A stretch of DNA of 64,000 bases from Nocardia mikamii NBRC 108933 (lineage in GTDB: Bacteria; Actinomycetota; Actinomycetes; Mycobacteriales; Mycobacteriaceae), in contig NZ_BDCM01000014.1 of assembly GCF_001613505.1 (NCBI RefSeq), forward strand, positions 434,001 to 498,000, read 5' to 3'. Shown in pieces: positions 7,911-16,878 of this stretch (within the stretch, counting starts at the first letter, position 1; every line of letters begins with the position of its first letter). The translations under genes were made by a program, and so were the position numbers. The notes under the pieces were generated by a model. It saw nothing but the letters and a program-made list of their open reading frames with translations. It was not told the origin of the DNA and searched no databases.

Positions 7911-9059
7911 TCAGCGACCGCTGAACGAGGCGCGCAACCGCGCGAACAATCCGCTGTTGTGTTCGGACTGGGCCGAGAGCACCTCGGTGTGTTCGCCGTT
8001 GCGCATCGCCTGATACTTGCGCAGCAGATCGAACTGCTTGTTGTCCAGTTTGGTGGGGATCACGATGTCCAGGTGCGCGACCAGATCGCCGCGCGAGCTG
8101 GAGCGCAGCTTCGGCATGCCGTGGGCGCGCAGCACCGACACCTCGCCCGGCTGGGTGCCCGGCGGAATGGTCAGTTCGGTGGGCCCGTCCAGGATGGTGT
8201 CGATGACGACCGTGGTGCCGAGTGCGGCATCGACCATCGGCACCCGGATCGTGCAGTGCAGATCGTCGCCGTCGCGGACGAAGGTGTCGTGCGGCTGCTC
8301 CACGATCTCGACGTAGAGGTCGCCGGCCGGTCCGCCGCCGGGGCCGATCTCGCCCTGCGCGGCCAGCCGCACCCGCATGCCGTTGGCCACACCGGCCGGA
8401 ATCGGCGCGGCGATCTCGCGGCGGGCACGCACCCGGCCGTCACCACCGCATTTGCGGCAGGGATCGGGGATGGTCTCGCCGGTACCGCGGCAGGTCGGGC
8501 ACGGCCGGGACGTCATGACCTGTCCCAGGAAAGAGCGTTGCACGGTCTGCACCTCGCCCGCGCCGCCACAGGTCTCGCAGCGCACCGGCTTGGAATTGCC
8601 GTTGGTGCCCGAGCCCTGACACAGATCGCAGAGCACCGCGGTGTCGACGGTGAGGTGTTTGGTGACGCCGACCGCGCATTCGGCCAGCGACAGCCGGGTC
8701 CGCAGCAGCGAATCCGCGCCCGGTTGCACCCGTCCGCGCGGTTTGCGCGAACTGGTCGCGTTCATACCGCCGAAGAAGGCCTCGAACACATCGCCCAGAC
8801 CCCCGAAGCCGGCGCCGGAGAAGCCACCGCCCGCGCCCGCCGATTCCATCGGGTCGCCGCCCATGTCGACGATGCGGCGCTTCTCGGAGTCGGTGAGGAC
8901 CTCGTAGGCGGTGGATACCTCGCGGAACCGCTCCTGCGCGTCGGGATCCGGGTTGACGTCGGGGTGCAGTTCCCGGGCCAGCTTGCGGTAGGCGCGTTTG
9001 ATCTCCTGGTCGGACGCATTGCGCCCGACGCCGAGGATTCCGTAGTAGTCCCGTGCCAC
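7911..9059 (-). CDS. dnaJ: Co-chaperone DnaJ (DnaJ2)
   Basis: DnaJ stimulates DnaK ATPase activity and delivers clients. The 382-residue protein has a J domain (residues 1-70, with HPD in ELHPDVN), a Gly/Phe-rich linker, four CxxCxGxG zinc motifs (CDLCQGSG, CETCGGAG, CPTCRGTG, CRKCGGDG) and C-terminal substrate-binding domains. I chose GTG 9059 (VARDYYGILGV) over an upstream start because the J domain begins there and the length equals what I recall for mycobacterial DnaJ2. It lies downstream of hrcA with a 130-bp gap. Confidence 0.96.
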   Translation of the reverse strand: MARDYYGILGVGRNASDQEIKRAYRKLARELHPDVNPDPDAQERFREVSTAYEVLTDSEKRRIVDMGGDPMESAGAGGGFSGAGFGGLGDVFEAFFGGMNATSSRKPRGRVQPGADSLLRTRLSLAECAVGVTKHLTVDTAVLCDLCQGSGTNGNSKPVRCETCGGAGEVQTVQRSFLGQVMTSRPCPTCRGTGETIPDPCRKCGGDGRVRARREIAAPIPAGVANGMRVRLAAQGEIGPGGGPAGDLYVEIVEQPHDTFVRDGDDLHCTIRVPMVDAALGTTVVIDTILDGPTELTIPPGTQPGEVSVLRAHGMPKLRSSSRGDLVAHLDIVIPTKLDNKQFDLLRKYQAMRNGEHTEVLSAQSEHNSGLFARLRASFSGR

Positions 9060-9189
9060 TTGAGTCTCTAGTCCTGTTCCGAATGGGTGTCGTCCAGCAT
9101 CCCTGCTCACAGCCGATGCTGCCATGTTCACTGTGGCCGACCGGCGAACGCGTTGCCGACCGGCGCGGATCCCGGTTACCGGGGCGGGC

Positions 9190-10221
9190 TCATCGTTCCG
9201 CGAGCACCTCACCGATATAACGGGCGACCGCGGCGACCGAGGCGATCGTGCCGGGGTAGTCCATCCGGGTCGGGCCGACCACTCCCATACCTCCCAGCAC
9301 GGTACCCGGCATACCGTACCCGGTGGATACCACGGAGGTACCGCGCATCTGCTCGACCCGAGTCTCCTCGCCGATCTGCACCGTCACCGTGCCGGGCTGC
9401 TGCGCGGCGGCCAGCAGCTTCAACACCACCACCTGCTCCTCGAGCGCCTCGAGTACGGCACGCAGCGAGCCCGGGAAGCCGAAATCGCCGGCGTTGCGGG
9501 TGAGGTTGGCCGTGCCGCCCAGCACCAGCCGCTCCTCCGGATGTTCCACCAGGGTTTCGACCAGTACGGTCGACACCCGGATCAGCACATCGCGCAGCCG
9601 GGCGGGTGCGTTCTCCGGCAACGCCGCGACGGCGCTCGAGGCAGCGGACAGACGCTTACCGTCCATCGCCTTGCCGAGCATGCCGCGCAGGGCCGCGAGA
9701 TCCTCGTCGTCGATCACCGCCCCCAGGTCGACGAGCCGCTGATCGACCCGCCCGGTGTCGGTGATCACGACCAGCAGCAGCCGGGCCGGATTGAGGGCCA
9801 CGACCTCCAGGTGGCGCACCGTCGACGCCGAGACCGTGGGGTACTGCACCATCGCGACCTGCCGGGTCAGCTGCGCCAGCAACCGCACCCCGCGGCGCAG
9901 GACGTCGTCGAGGTCCACGCCGCTTTCGAGGAACTCCATGATCGCGCGGCGCTCGGCATTCGACAGCGGCTTGACTTCGGCGATGTTGTCCACGAACTGG
10001 CGATAGCCCTTGTCGGTCGGGATGCGACCGGAGCTCGTGTGCGGCTGGGTGATGTAGCCCTCGGCCTCGAGCACTGCCATATCGTTGCGCACGGTGGCGC
10101 TGGAGACACCCAGATTGTGCTTGTCCACCAGCGTTTTCGACCCGATCGGCTCCTTGGTCGCGATGTAGTCCGCGACGATCGCGCGCAGGACCTCCAGCCG
10201 CCGCTTCTCGGTGCTCGACAT
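9190..10221 (-). CDS. hrcA: Heat-shock repressor HrcA
   Basis: HrcA represses class I heat-shock genes by binding CIRCE elements. The 343-residue protein has an N-terminal winged helix (with LGVSSATVRNDMAVLE) and the family motif SSGRIPTDKGYRQFVD near residue 75. ATG 10221 follows AGGAGG with about 9 nt spacing, better than the upstream in-frame start. No CIRCE-like sequence is visible in the 233 bp upstream, so local autoregulation is not supported. Confidence 0.96.
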   Translation of the reverse strand: MSSTEKRRLEVLRAIVADYIATKEPIGSKTLVDKHNLGVSSATVRNDMAVLEAEGYITQPHTSSGRIPTDKGYRQFVDNIAEVKPLSNAERRAIMEFLESGVDLDDVLRRGVRLLAQLTRQVAMVQYPTVSASTVRHLEVVALNPARLLLVVITDTGRVDQRLVDLGAVIDDEDLAALRGMLGKAMDGKRLSAASSAVAALPENAPARLRDVLIRVSTVLVETLVEHPEERLVLGGTANLTRNAGDFGFPGSLRAVLEALEEQVVVLKLLAAAQQPGTVTVQIGEETRVEQMRGTSVVSTGYGMPGTVLGGMGVVGPTRMDYPGTIASVAAVARYIGEVLAER

Positions 10222-10454
10222 CGGCCCCACCTCCTCGCTCGCCTTCGGGGTCCACACGGCCGCACACGGGCAGCATCGACCACGCGGATTCCCGGTTGAT
10301 CCGACACCAGTTTAGTTCCTGTGCGGACGAGTTCCCGCGTGTGAGGTCGCACAGTGATACCGGACCGGCGCCGGCTACCCGGTCGCGCAGTGGAACGGGG
10401 TGGAATCACCGGAGGCGCGGGCGACGACGTCCGATCGTCGCCCGATGCGCGAAC

Positions 10455-10664
10455 TCAGTCCGATTCGCCGACGAGTTTGCCTGCCGCCGCATCCAATCCG
10501 AGCATCGTCAGCAGCGCCTGGCAGTCGTCGACTCCGGTCGAATGACTGGCCACCGCCCGCGCGGCGAGCGCGCCGCGCCGTGCGGCCTCGGCTTTCTCCG
10601 CGGCACGCGTTTCGGCGAACTCGCTCTGCTCGTGGACAAGTGTGATGTGGCGTGCCTGTGACAT
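10455..10664 (-). CDS. Small protein of unknown function
   Basis: This 69-residue protein is Ala/Glu/Arg-rich and probably helical in its first half (EFAETRAAEKAEAARRG). ATG 10664 follows GAGGAG with about 5 nt spacing, strong evidence for translation. It lies between hemW and hrcA on the same strand. The frame upstream is open all the way to the hemW stop. I do not recognise the family. Confidence 0.6.
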   Translation of the reverse strand: MSQARHITLVHEQSEFAETRAAEKAEAARRGALAARAVASHSTGVDDCQALLTMLGLDAAAGKLVGESD

Positions 10665-10862
10665 GGATCTCCTCAAGTTGTCTCGAACCCTACGCTGTCC
10701 GGGCCCGCGTCCGGGCGGCAGCGCCGAATTCGGGGCGAAATCGGCCGATCCACCGGATCGCTGCCAGGTGGCGGGTTGCTCCTCGCGCAGGCGGCGAACG
10801 GCTCTTTCGATCCAGGTCTCGAAGTGCGCGGCCAGATTTCGGCTCGCCGCCGGGGGCGACTG

Positions 10863-12065
10863 TCAGCTCAGCAGATCGCGGACGACTCCGTCGGCGAGCA
10901 GGCGCCCTCGATCGGTCAAGACGAGCCGATCACCGCTCACCCGGGCCCATCCCTCGGCGACCACACTCTCGAGTGCCGCACGCCCATCGGCATCCAATTC
11001 CTCGACCGGTAGCCCGGACCGCAACCGCACGCGCAGCATCACCCGCTCGGTGTACTGCTCGGCGTCGGTCAGCGCCTCCCATCCGGCGGCGGGTAGTCCG
11101 GTGCCGGACGCGATGCGCTCGGCGTAGCGGCCCGGATGCTTCACGTTCCACCAGCGCACCCCACCGAGGTGGCTGTGCGCGCCGGGGCCGGCGCCGAGCC
11201 AGTCGCCGCCGTCCCAGTAGCCGAGGTTGTGCCGGCAGCGGGCGGAAGGTGTTGTGGCCCAGTTGGATACCTCGTACCAGTCGAAGCCGGCGGCGCTGAG
11301 GCGGGCGTCTATGCGTTCGTAGCGGGCGGCGAGGGTGTCTTCGTCGGGTGCGGGGAGTTCGCCGCGGCGGACCTTGCGGGCCATGGCGGTGCCGTCCTCG
11401 ACGATCAGGGAGTAGGCGGAGACGTGGTCGACCCCGGCGGAGAGGACCGCGTCGAGGCTGGCGTCGAGGTCGGCATCGGATTCGCCGGGCGTGCCGTAGA
11501 TCAGGTCGAGATTGACGTGGTCGAAACCGGCGGCTCGCGCCTCGCGAGCGGCGGCCCCGGCGCGGCCGGGCGTGTGGGTGCGGTCCAGGATGCGCAGGAC
11601 GTGGCTCGCGGCCGATTGCATACCGAGCGAGACGCGGGTGTAGCCGGCGGCCCGGATCTGGTCGAAGAACCGCGGTGAGGTGGACTCCGGATTGGATTCC
11701 GTGGTCACCTCCGCGTCGGCGGCGAGGGAGAATTCGGCGCGGATGGCGGCGAGGACGGCGGCCAGGCCGTCACCGCCCAGTAGCGACGGGGTGCCGCCGC
11801 CGACGAACACCGTCGAGACCGGCGGTTGCGCGCTGGGCAATTCCGCGAAAGCCGCTGCCGCCGTGGTCAATTCCCCGCGCAGCGCCGCGAGCCACGACTC
11901 CGGCGAGGCGCTGGAACCCAGCTCGCCCGCCGTGTAGGTGTTGAAATCGCAGTAGCCGCAGCGCGTCGCGCAGAACGGGACGTGCACGTAGATCCCGAAC
12001 GGCCCGCCGCCGAAATCGCGCAGCGTCGGCGCGTCGGTGGTCTGTTCGGGGGCGGATGCGGTCAC
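10863..12065 (-). CDS. hemW: HemW-type radical SAM protein (heme chaperone)
   Basis: This 400-residue protein resembles oxygen-independent coproporphyrinogen oxidase. It carries the radical-SAM cysteines CATRCGYC (CX3CX2C) near residue 35, the segment FVGGGTPS and a C-terminal HemN-type domain. Proteins of this length with this N-terminus are generally HemW heme chaperones. I chose GTG 12065 (VTASAPEQ). It is the Rv2388c equivalent by position. Confidence 0.92.
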   Translation of the reverse strand: MTASAPEQTTDAPTLRDFGGGPFGIYVHVPFCATRCGYCDFNTYTAGELGSSASPESWLAALRGELTTAAAAFAELPSAQPPVSTVFVGGGTPSLLGGDGLAAVLAAIRAEFSLAADAEVTTESNPESTSPRFFDQIRAAGYTRVSLGMQSAASHVLRILDRTHTPGRAGAAAREARAAGFDHVNLDLIYGTPGESDADLDASLDAVLSAGVDHVSAYSLIVEDGTAMARKVRRGELPAPDEDTLAARYERIDARLSAAGFDWYEVSNWATTPSARCRHNLGYWDGGDWLGAGPGAHSHLGGVRWWNVKHPGRYAERIASGTGLPAAGWEALTDAEQYTERVMLRVRLRSGLPVEELDADGRAALESVVAEGWARVSGDRLVLTDRGRLLADGVVRDLLS

Positions 12066-12110
12066 CCCACCAGTGTGCCCGGTGCGGTGCAGTGACCGGC
12101 GGCACACCGG

Positions 12111-12920
12111 CTAGTCGACCGCCTCCGGCGCCGGTTGCCCGTGATGGGTCCGATGCGAGCGGGCGTATCTGCCGGGGGTGGTGCCGACGATCTCGGTGAA
12201 CGCCGCGATGAAACCGCTGGGGTTCGCCCACCCGCAGGTGTGCGCGGCATATGTCGCGTCGTGGCCCTCGGCGAGCAGCACCAGAGCGTGCGAGATGCGC
12301 AGCTGGGTGCGCCATTCGTAGAAGGTCATGCCGAGCTCGTCGTGGAACAGCCGGCTCAGCGTGCGCGCACCCGCGCCGACCGCCCGCCCGAGTTCTGCCA
12401 GCGCGGTGGTGTCGGCGGGGTTGTCGTACAGGATCCGCGCGACGGCCTGCAATCGGTCGTCGCGGGGTTGCGGCAGTTGCAGCGGACGCTCGCGGGCTTC
12501 CCGGAGTTCGTCGACGAGAACGCGGTGCAGCCGGGCGCGCGCACCGCGGTCGTGGTCGCGAGGCCCGGTGAGACTGAGGACGACCTCGCGGGCCAGATCG
12601 GTGGCCTCGAATACCGCGGGGCGATCCGGGAGCAGCCGGGCCGGCGCCGCGGAGAGGAAGACGATCCGCATGTCGGTGCGTCCGTGCGCGCGGTGTTGAT
12701 GTGTGAATCCGGCTGGGGTCCAGCCGATCCGGTTGGCCGGCACGATCGACGTCGCGCGATCGGTGTGCACCGAGAGCACACCGCGGGCGGCGTACACCAG
12801 ATGTCCGCGCGCATGGGCGTGGACCGAACTCGACGCTCCCGAAGCCCACTGGTGAACGCCCCCGGACGGCCACAGACGCGACGTCGGCCCCGTCTCGGCG
12901 GCGTGGCGGCGAACGGGCAT
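12111..12920 (-). CDS. AraC-family transcriptional regulator
   Basis: This 269-residue protein has an N-terminal cupin-like sensor domain (SSVHAHARGHLVYAARG; residues 20-100) and two C-terminal helix-turn-helix motifs (about 170-250, ending in GTTPGRYAR). ATG 12920 starts the domain; a much longer open frame upstream is a GC-rich shadow of the divergent gene. It is divergent from the oxidoreductase starting at 12975, its likely target, with a gap of only 54 bp. Confidence 0.92.
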   Translation of the reverse strand: MPVRRHAAETGPTSRLWPSGGVHQWASGASSSVHAHARGHLVYAARGVLSVHTDRATSIVPANRIGWTPAGFTHQHRAHGRTDMRIVFLSAAPARLLPDRPAVFEATDLAREVVLSLTGPRDHDRGARARLHRVLVDELREARERPLQLPQPRDDRLQAVARILYDNPADTTALAELGRAVGAGARTLSRLFHDELGMTFYEWRTQLRISHALVLLAEGHDATYAAHTCGWANPSGFIAAFTEIVGTTPGRYARSHRTHHGQPAPEAVD

Positions 12921-12974
12921 AACGTGGCATTCTATCGGTGGTCGGCCGGCCTCGCAGTCCACGACAGTGAACGC

Positions 12975-14039
12975 ATGAGCGAGACGACGATGCGTGCGGT
13001 GGTCTGTGTGCGGGCGGGCGGACCGGAGGTGCTGGAGATCGGAGAGCGCCCGATTCCACAGGTCAGGCCGGGGTGGAGCCTGGTGCGGGTGCGCGGGGCG
13101 GGGGTGAACCGCTCGGAACTGCGGACCCGGCAGGGCCATTCCCCGGCGGTCGAGTTCCCGCGCGTACTCGGTATCGAATGCGTGGGCGACGTGGTGGCCT
13201 CGACCGATCCCGGCCTGCCGGAGGGGACGACGGTCGCGGCGGTGATGGGCGGGATGGGACGCGAATTCGACGGCGGGTACGCGGAATTCGCGTTGCTGCC
13301 GAACGCGCTGCTGATGCCGATCCGCACCACATTGCCGTGGCACGTACTGGCCGCACTGCCCGAAACGTATATGACGGCCCATGGCGCGCTGGCGACCTCG
13401 GGTGTCCTGTCCGCGCGGCGGCAGCGCGCGGCGCGGCTGCTGATTCGCGGCGGAACCTCGTCGGTGGGCATGGCCGCGATCTCCCTCGCGGCCGCCGAGG
13501 GTATCGAGACCGCGACCACGACCCGGCAGCCCGCGAAGGTGCCGGCGCTGATCGCGGCGGGCGCCGATCACGTCCTGACCGACGACGGCGGATCTCTGGC
13601 CGAGGCCGTGCGCGCGATCTGGGCCGAGGGCCCCGACTACGTCCTGGATCTGGTCGGGGCGCGCACGGTAGTGGATTCGCTTCGTCTGGTTCGCCGCGGC
13701 GGCACGGTCTGTGTGGCGGGTTCGCTCAGCGGGTGGTTGATCCCGGACTTCGAGCCGATCGCGATGATCCCGTCCGGAACCGGGCTCACCGCCTTCCACA
13801 GCGACGACTGCGCGGGCAGCACGGCCGTGCTGCAGCGCATCGTCGACAGCGTCGAAGCGGGTGTTCTGCGTCCGAATATCGACCGGGTTGTCGCGCTGGA
13901 CGACATCGCCGAGGCCCACCGCCGGATGGAGAACGACGAGGCGACCGGGAAGCTCGTCGTGCTGCCTCGACCGACCCGCTCGGCGCCCCCGCGAACGGAC
14001 CCGCCGGTATGGCAACCGGCGAATCCGCTTGATCTATGA
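12975..14039 (+). CDS. Zinc-independent quinone oxidoreductase-like dehydrogenase (MDR family)
   Basis: This 354-residue protein has a GroES-like N-terminal half and a nucleotide-binding half with LIRGGTSSVGMAAIS near residue 160. The catalytic zinc ligands are not evident, so it looks like a quinone-oxidoreductase-type NAD(P)H enzyme. It ends in a Pro/Arg-rich tail (PTRSAPPRTDPP). ATG 12975 has no Shine-Dalgarno; GACAGT lies 6 nt before it, so it may be leaderless. The divergent AraC gene is a plausible regulator. Confidence 0.88.
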   Translation: MSETTMRAVVCVRAGGPEVLEIGERPIPQVRPGWSLVRVRGAGVNRSELRTRQGHSPAVEFPRVLGIECVGDVVASTDPGLPEGTTVAAVMGGMGREFDGGYAEFALLPNALLMPIRTTLPWHVLAALPETYMTAHGALATSGVLSARRQRAARLLIRGGTSSVGMAAISLAAAEGIETATTTRQPAKVPALIAAGADHVLTDDGGSLAEAVRAIWAEGPDYVLDLVGARTVVDSLRLVRRGGTVCVAGSLSGWLIPDFEPIAMIPSGTGLTAFHSDDCAGSTAVLQRIVDSVEAGVLRPNIDRVVALDDIAEAHRRMENDEATGKLVVLPRPTRSAPPRTDPPVWQPANPLDL

Positions 14040-14144
14040 CGCATCTCACAAATTAGGACGGCCGTCCAGGGAATTTCCCGCTTTTTTGCGGAGAATATGA
14101 CCCACCCGTCGGAAAGACCCATCTGACATGGCACAATAACTTTC

Positions 14145-14237
14145 ATGACCGGACTTGGAGTACGACTCGTGGCGCGCCGCCATGTCGACTTCAAGCGTGT
14201 CTGCAGTGCCAGTTGTCTGCCGGATCGCCTCCGGTAG
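14145..14237 (+). CDS. Putative Cys-sensing leader peptide upstream of sulfite reductase
   Basis: This is a 30-codon ORF in the 330-bp gap before the sulfite reductase gene. It contains RRHVDFKR followed by two close Cys codons (VCSASC). Short actinobacterial leader peptides with a RRHVD-like core and Cys residues upstream of sulfur genes are a known type, and Cys-rich leaderless ORFs are known Cys-responsive attenuators in mycobacteria. There is no Shine-Dalgarno; CACAAT lies 7 nt upstream of ATG, suggesting a leaderless mRNA. The function is inferred from motif and position. Confidence 0.7.
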   Translation: MTGLGVRLVARRHVDFKRVCSASCLPDRLR

Positions 14238-14369
14238 CTCGGCCTCCCCTTTCCCGGTTCCCGGCATCCGTCGCGATGCCCATCGGCCCGATTCGCTGAA
14301 CACCGAAGGCGCGAGCCAGCCCCTCCCGCCTGCCGCAAGGCCTGATCCATCTTCTTCAGGAGCGACCCT
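14238..14369 (+). promoter_or_regulatory. Leader region between leader ORF and sulfite reductase
   Basis: This 132-nt stretch has no further ORF. It is where an attenuation structure would be expected; I could not assign a convincing terminator by eye. AGGAGC 8 nt before 14370 is the ribosome-binding site of the sulfite reductase gene. Confidence 0.4.
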
Positions 14370-16148
14370 ATGACGTCGAGTACCGACGCCGGTCCCACCC
14401 CCGAGTCCGTTCGCGCCGATCGTGAACGCCTCGCCCGCGAGCGTCGTGCCCGGCCCCGTCCGGAGGCCTCCGGGCCGCGCGAACGCACCGGCAAACCGGT
14501 CCGCCGCAAGTCCGAGGGCCAGTGGGCCCTCGGGTACCGGGAGCCGTTGAACGCGAACGAGCAGAGCAAGAAGGACGACAATCCGCTCAACGTCCGCGCG
14601 CGCATCGAGAACATCTACGCCAAGGGCGGATTCGACTCGATCGACAAGAGCGATCTGCGCGGCCGCTTCCGCTGGTGGGGCCTGTACACCCAGCGTGAGC
14701 AGGGCTACGACGGCACCTGGACCGGTGACGAGAACATCGATCTGCTCGAAGCCAAGTACTTCATGATGCGCATCCGCTGTGACGGTGGCGCGCTGAACGT
14801 CGAGCAGGTACGCACCCTCGGCCAGATCTCCACCGAGTTCGCCCGCGACACCGCCGATCTGTCCGATCGCGAGAACTTGCAGTACCACTGGATCGAGATC
14901 GAGAACGTCCCGGAGATCTGGCGGCGTATCGAGGCGGTCGGGTTGCAGACCACCGAGGCATGCGGCGACTGCCCGCGTGTGGTGCTCGGTTCCCCGCTGG
15001 CCGGTGAGTCGCCGAACGAGATCATCGACGGCACCTGGGCGGTCGAGGAGATCACCCGCCGCTACATCGGCAAGAAGGAGTACTCGAACCTTCCCCGGAA
15101 GTTCAAGACCGCGATCTCCGGCCAGCAGGATGTGGTTCACGAGATCAATGACGTGGCCTTCATCGGCGTCGAACACCCCGAGCACGGCCCCGGTTTCGAC
15201 CTGTGGGTCGGCGGCGGCCTGTCCACCAACCCGATGCTCGCGCAGCGGGTCGGCGCGTGGGTGCCGCTCGAGGAGGTGCCGGATGTGTGGGAGGCGGTCG
15301 TCTCGCTGTTCCGCGACTACGGCTACCGCCGCCTGCGGACCAAGGCGCGGTTGAAGTTCCTCATCAAGGACTGGGGCGTCGAGAAATTCCGAGAAGTTCT
15401 CGAAACCAAGTACCTGCAGCGCAAGCTCATCGACGGCCCGGCGCCGGAGAAGCCCACCCGTCCCATCGATCATGTGGGTGTGCAGAAGCTGCGCAACGGG
15501 CTCAACGCGATCGGTTTCTCCCCCATCGCGGGCCGTGTCTCGGGGACGATCCTGACCAAGGTCGCCGACGCGGTCGAGCGGATCGGCGCCGATCGGATCC
15601 GGTTCACCCCGTACCAGAAGCTCGTGGTACTCGATGTTCCCGACGACAAGGTAGACGAACTGATCAGCGAGCTGGAGCCGCTCGGACTTCAGGCCCGCCC
15701 GTCCGTGTGGCGGCGAAACCTGCTGGCCTGCAGCGGTATCGAGTTCTGCAAGTTGTCGTTCGTGGAGACCCGCAAGCGTTCGCAGGTGCTCGCGCCCGAA
15801 CTCGAGCAGCGCCTGGCCGACATCAACGCGCAACTCGAGGTTCCGGTCACGATCAACATCAACGGCTGCCCCAACTCCTGCGGCCGCTCGCAGATCGCGG
15901 ATATCGGCTTCAAAGGCCAGCTCGTCGACGACGGCAACGGGAATCAGGTCGAGGGCTACCAGGTTCATCTGGGCGGCACGCTCGGGCTCGATGCCGCCTT
16001 CGGCCGCAAGCTGCGCCAGCACAAGGTGACCAGCGAGGAGCTCGGCGACTACATCGAGCGTGTCGTCCGCAATTTCGTCAAGAACCGCAACGGCGGTGAG
16101 CGGTTCGCGCAATGGGCTGTCCGCGCCGACGAGGCCGACCTTCGGTAA
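14370..16148 (+). CDS. sirA: Ferredoxin-dependent sulfite reductase
   Basis: This enzyme reduces sulfite to sulfide with six ferredoxin electrons. The 592-residue protein has the two-fold sulfite/nitrite reductase architecture. The siroheme/[4Fe-4S] cysteines are in ACSGIEFCK (about 453-459) and NGCPNSCGR (about 500-504). Its neighbours cysH, cysD, cysN and a chelatase point to sulfite, not nitrite. It is the Rv2391 equivalent (historically nirA). The start follows AGGAGC with 8 nt spacing. The first ~50 residues are charged and variable. Expression is probably attenuated through the upstream leader ORF. Confidence 0.96.
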   Translation: MTSSTDAGPTPESVRADRERLARERRARPRPEASGPRERTGKPVRRKSEGQWALGYREPLNANEQSKKDDNPLNVRARIENIYAKGGFDSIDKSDLRGRFRWWGLYTQREQGYDGTWTGDENIDLLEAKYFMMRIRCDGGALNVEQVRTLGQISTEFARDTADLSDRENLQYHWIEIENVPEIWRRIEAVGLQTTEACGDCPRVVLGSPLAGESPNEIIDGTWAVEEITRRYIGKKEYSNLPRKFKTAISGQQDVVHEINDVAFIGVEHPEHGPGFDLWVGGGLSTNPMLAQRVGAWVPLEEVPDVWEAVVSLFRDYGYRRLRTKARLKFLIKDWGVEKFREVLETKYLQRKLIDGPAPEKPTRPIDHVGVQKLRNGLNAIGFSPIAGRVSGTILTKVADAVERIGADRIRFTPYQKLVVLDVPDDKVDELISELEPLGLQARPSVWRRNLLACSGIEFCKLSFVETRKRSQVLAPELEQRLADINAQLEVPVTININGCPNSCGRSQIADIGFKGQLVDDGNGNQVEGYQVHLGGTLGLDAAFGRKLRQHKVTSEELGDYIERVVRNFVKNRNGGERFAQWAVRADEADLR

Positions 16149-16161
16149 CGGGAGATTCAGT

Positions 16162-16878
16162 ATGGCAACCACATTGGACAAGCTGAGCGAAGCCGAGCTG
16201 CGCAGGATCGCCGAGGACGGCGCGGCGCGGCTGGGCCCGGACGCCTCGGCGACCGAGCTGCTGCAGTGGACCGAGGACACGTTCGGTTCGGGCTACATCG
16301 TCGCCTCGAACATGCAGGACGCGGTCCTGGTGCAGCTGGCCGCGCAGGTGCGGCCCGGCGTCGACATCCTGTTCCTCGACACCGGCTACCACTTCGCCGA
16401 AACCATCGGCACCCGGGACGCGGTCGAGACCGTGTACGGCGTGAATATCGTGAACGTGCGGCCCGAACACACTGTCGCCGAACAGGATCGGTTGCTCGGC
16501 AAGGATCTGTTCGCCCGCGACGCCGGTGAATGCTGCCGGCTGCGCAAGGTGGTGCCGCTGAAGAAATCGCTGGCTCCCTACAACGCGTGGGTGACCGGCA
16601 TCCGGCGCGTGGAGGCACCGACCCGGGCCAACGCCCCCCTGATCTCCTTCGACGAGGGCTTCGGCCTGGTGAAGATCAACCCGATCGCCGCCTGGTCCGA
16701 CGACGAGATGGCCGCGTACATCGACCAGCACGGCATTCTCGTCAACCCTCTCGTCGAGGAGGGATATCCGTCCATCGGTTGCGCTCCGTGCACGCGGAAG
16801 CCGGAACCGGGATCCGATCCGCGAAGCGGCCGTTGGGCCGGCCTCGCCAAGACCGAATGCGGGTTGCACGCCTCATGA
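16162..16878 (+). CDS. cysH: Assimilatory APS reductase CysH
   Basis: This 238-residue PAPS-reductase-family enzyme converts adenylyl sulfate to sulfite and AMP with thioredoxin electrons. It has the cysteine pair ECCRLRK (near residue 121) and GCAPC (near 208), the four ligands of the [4Fe-4S] cluster typical of APS-specific enzymes, plus the catalytic ECGLH at the C-terminus. ATG 16162 follows GGGAG with 8 nt spacing. The stop overlaps the cysD start (ATGA). Confidence 0.96.
   Translation: MATTLDKLSEAELRRIAEDGAARLGPDASATELLQWTEDTFGSGYIVASNMQDAVLVQLAAQVRPGVDILFLDTGYHFAETIGTRDAVETVYGVNIVNVRPEHTVAEQDRLLGKDLFARDAGECCRLRKVVPLKKSLAPYNAWVTGIRRVEAPTRANAPLISFDEGFGLVKINPIAAWSDDEMAAYIDQHGILVNPLVEEGYPSIGCAPCTRKPEPGSDPRSGRWAGLAKTECGLHAS

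Noticed and set aside
10222..10454. CIRCE element for HrcA
   Set aside because: No TTAGCACTC-like dyad is present upstream of hrcA.
12111..14039. Two overlapping 634-codon open frames on opposite strands
   Set aside because: Each contains one real gene (AraC regulator or oxidoreductase) plus an antisense extension; domain boundaries and start sites give the shorter genes.
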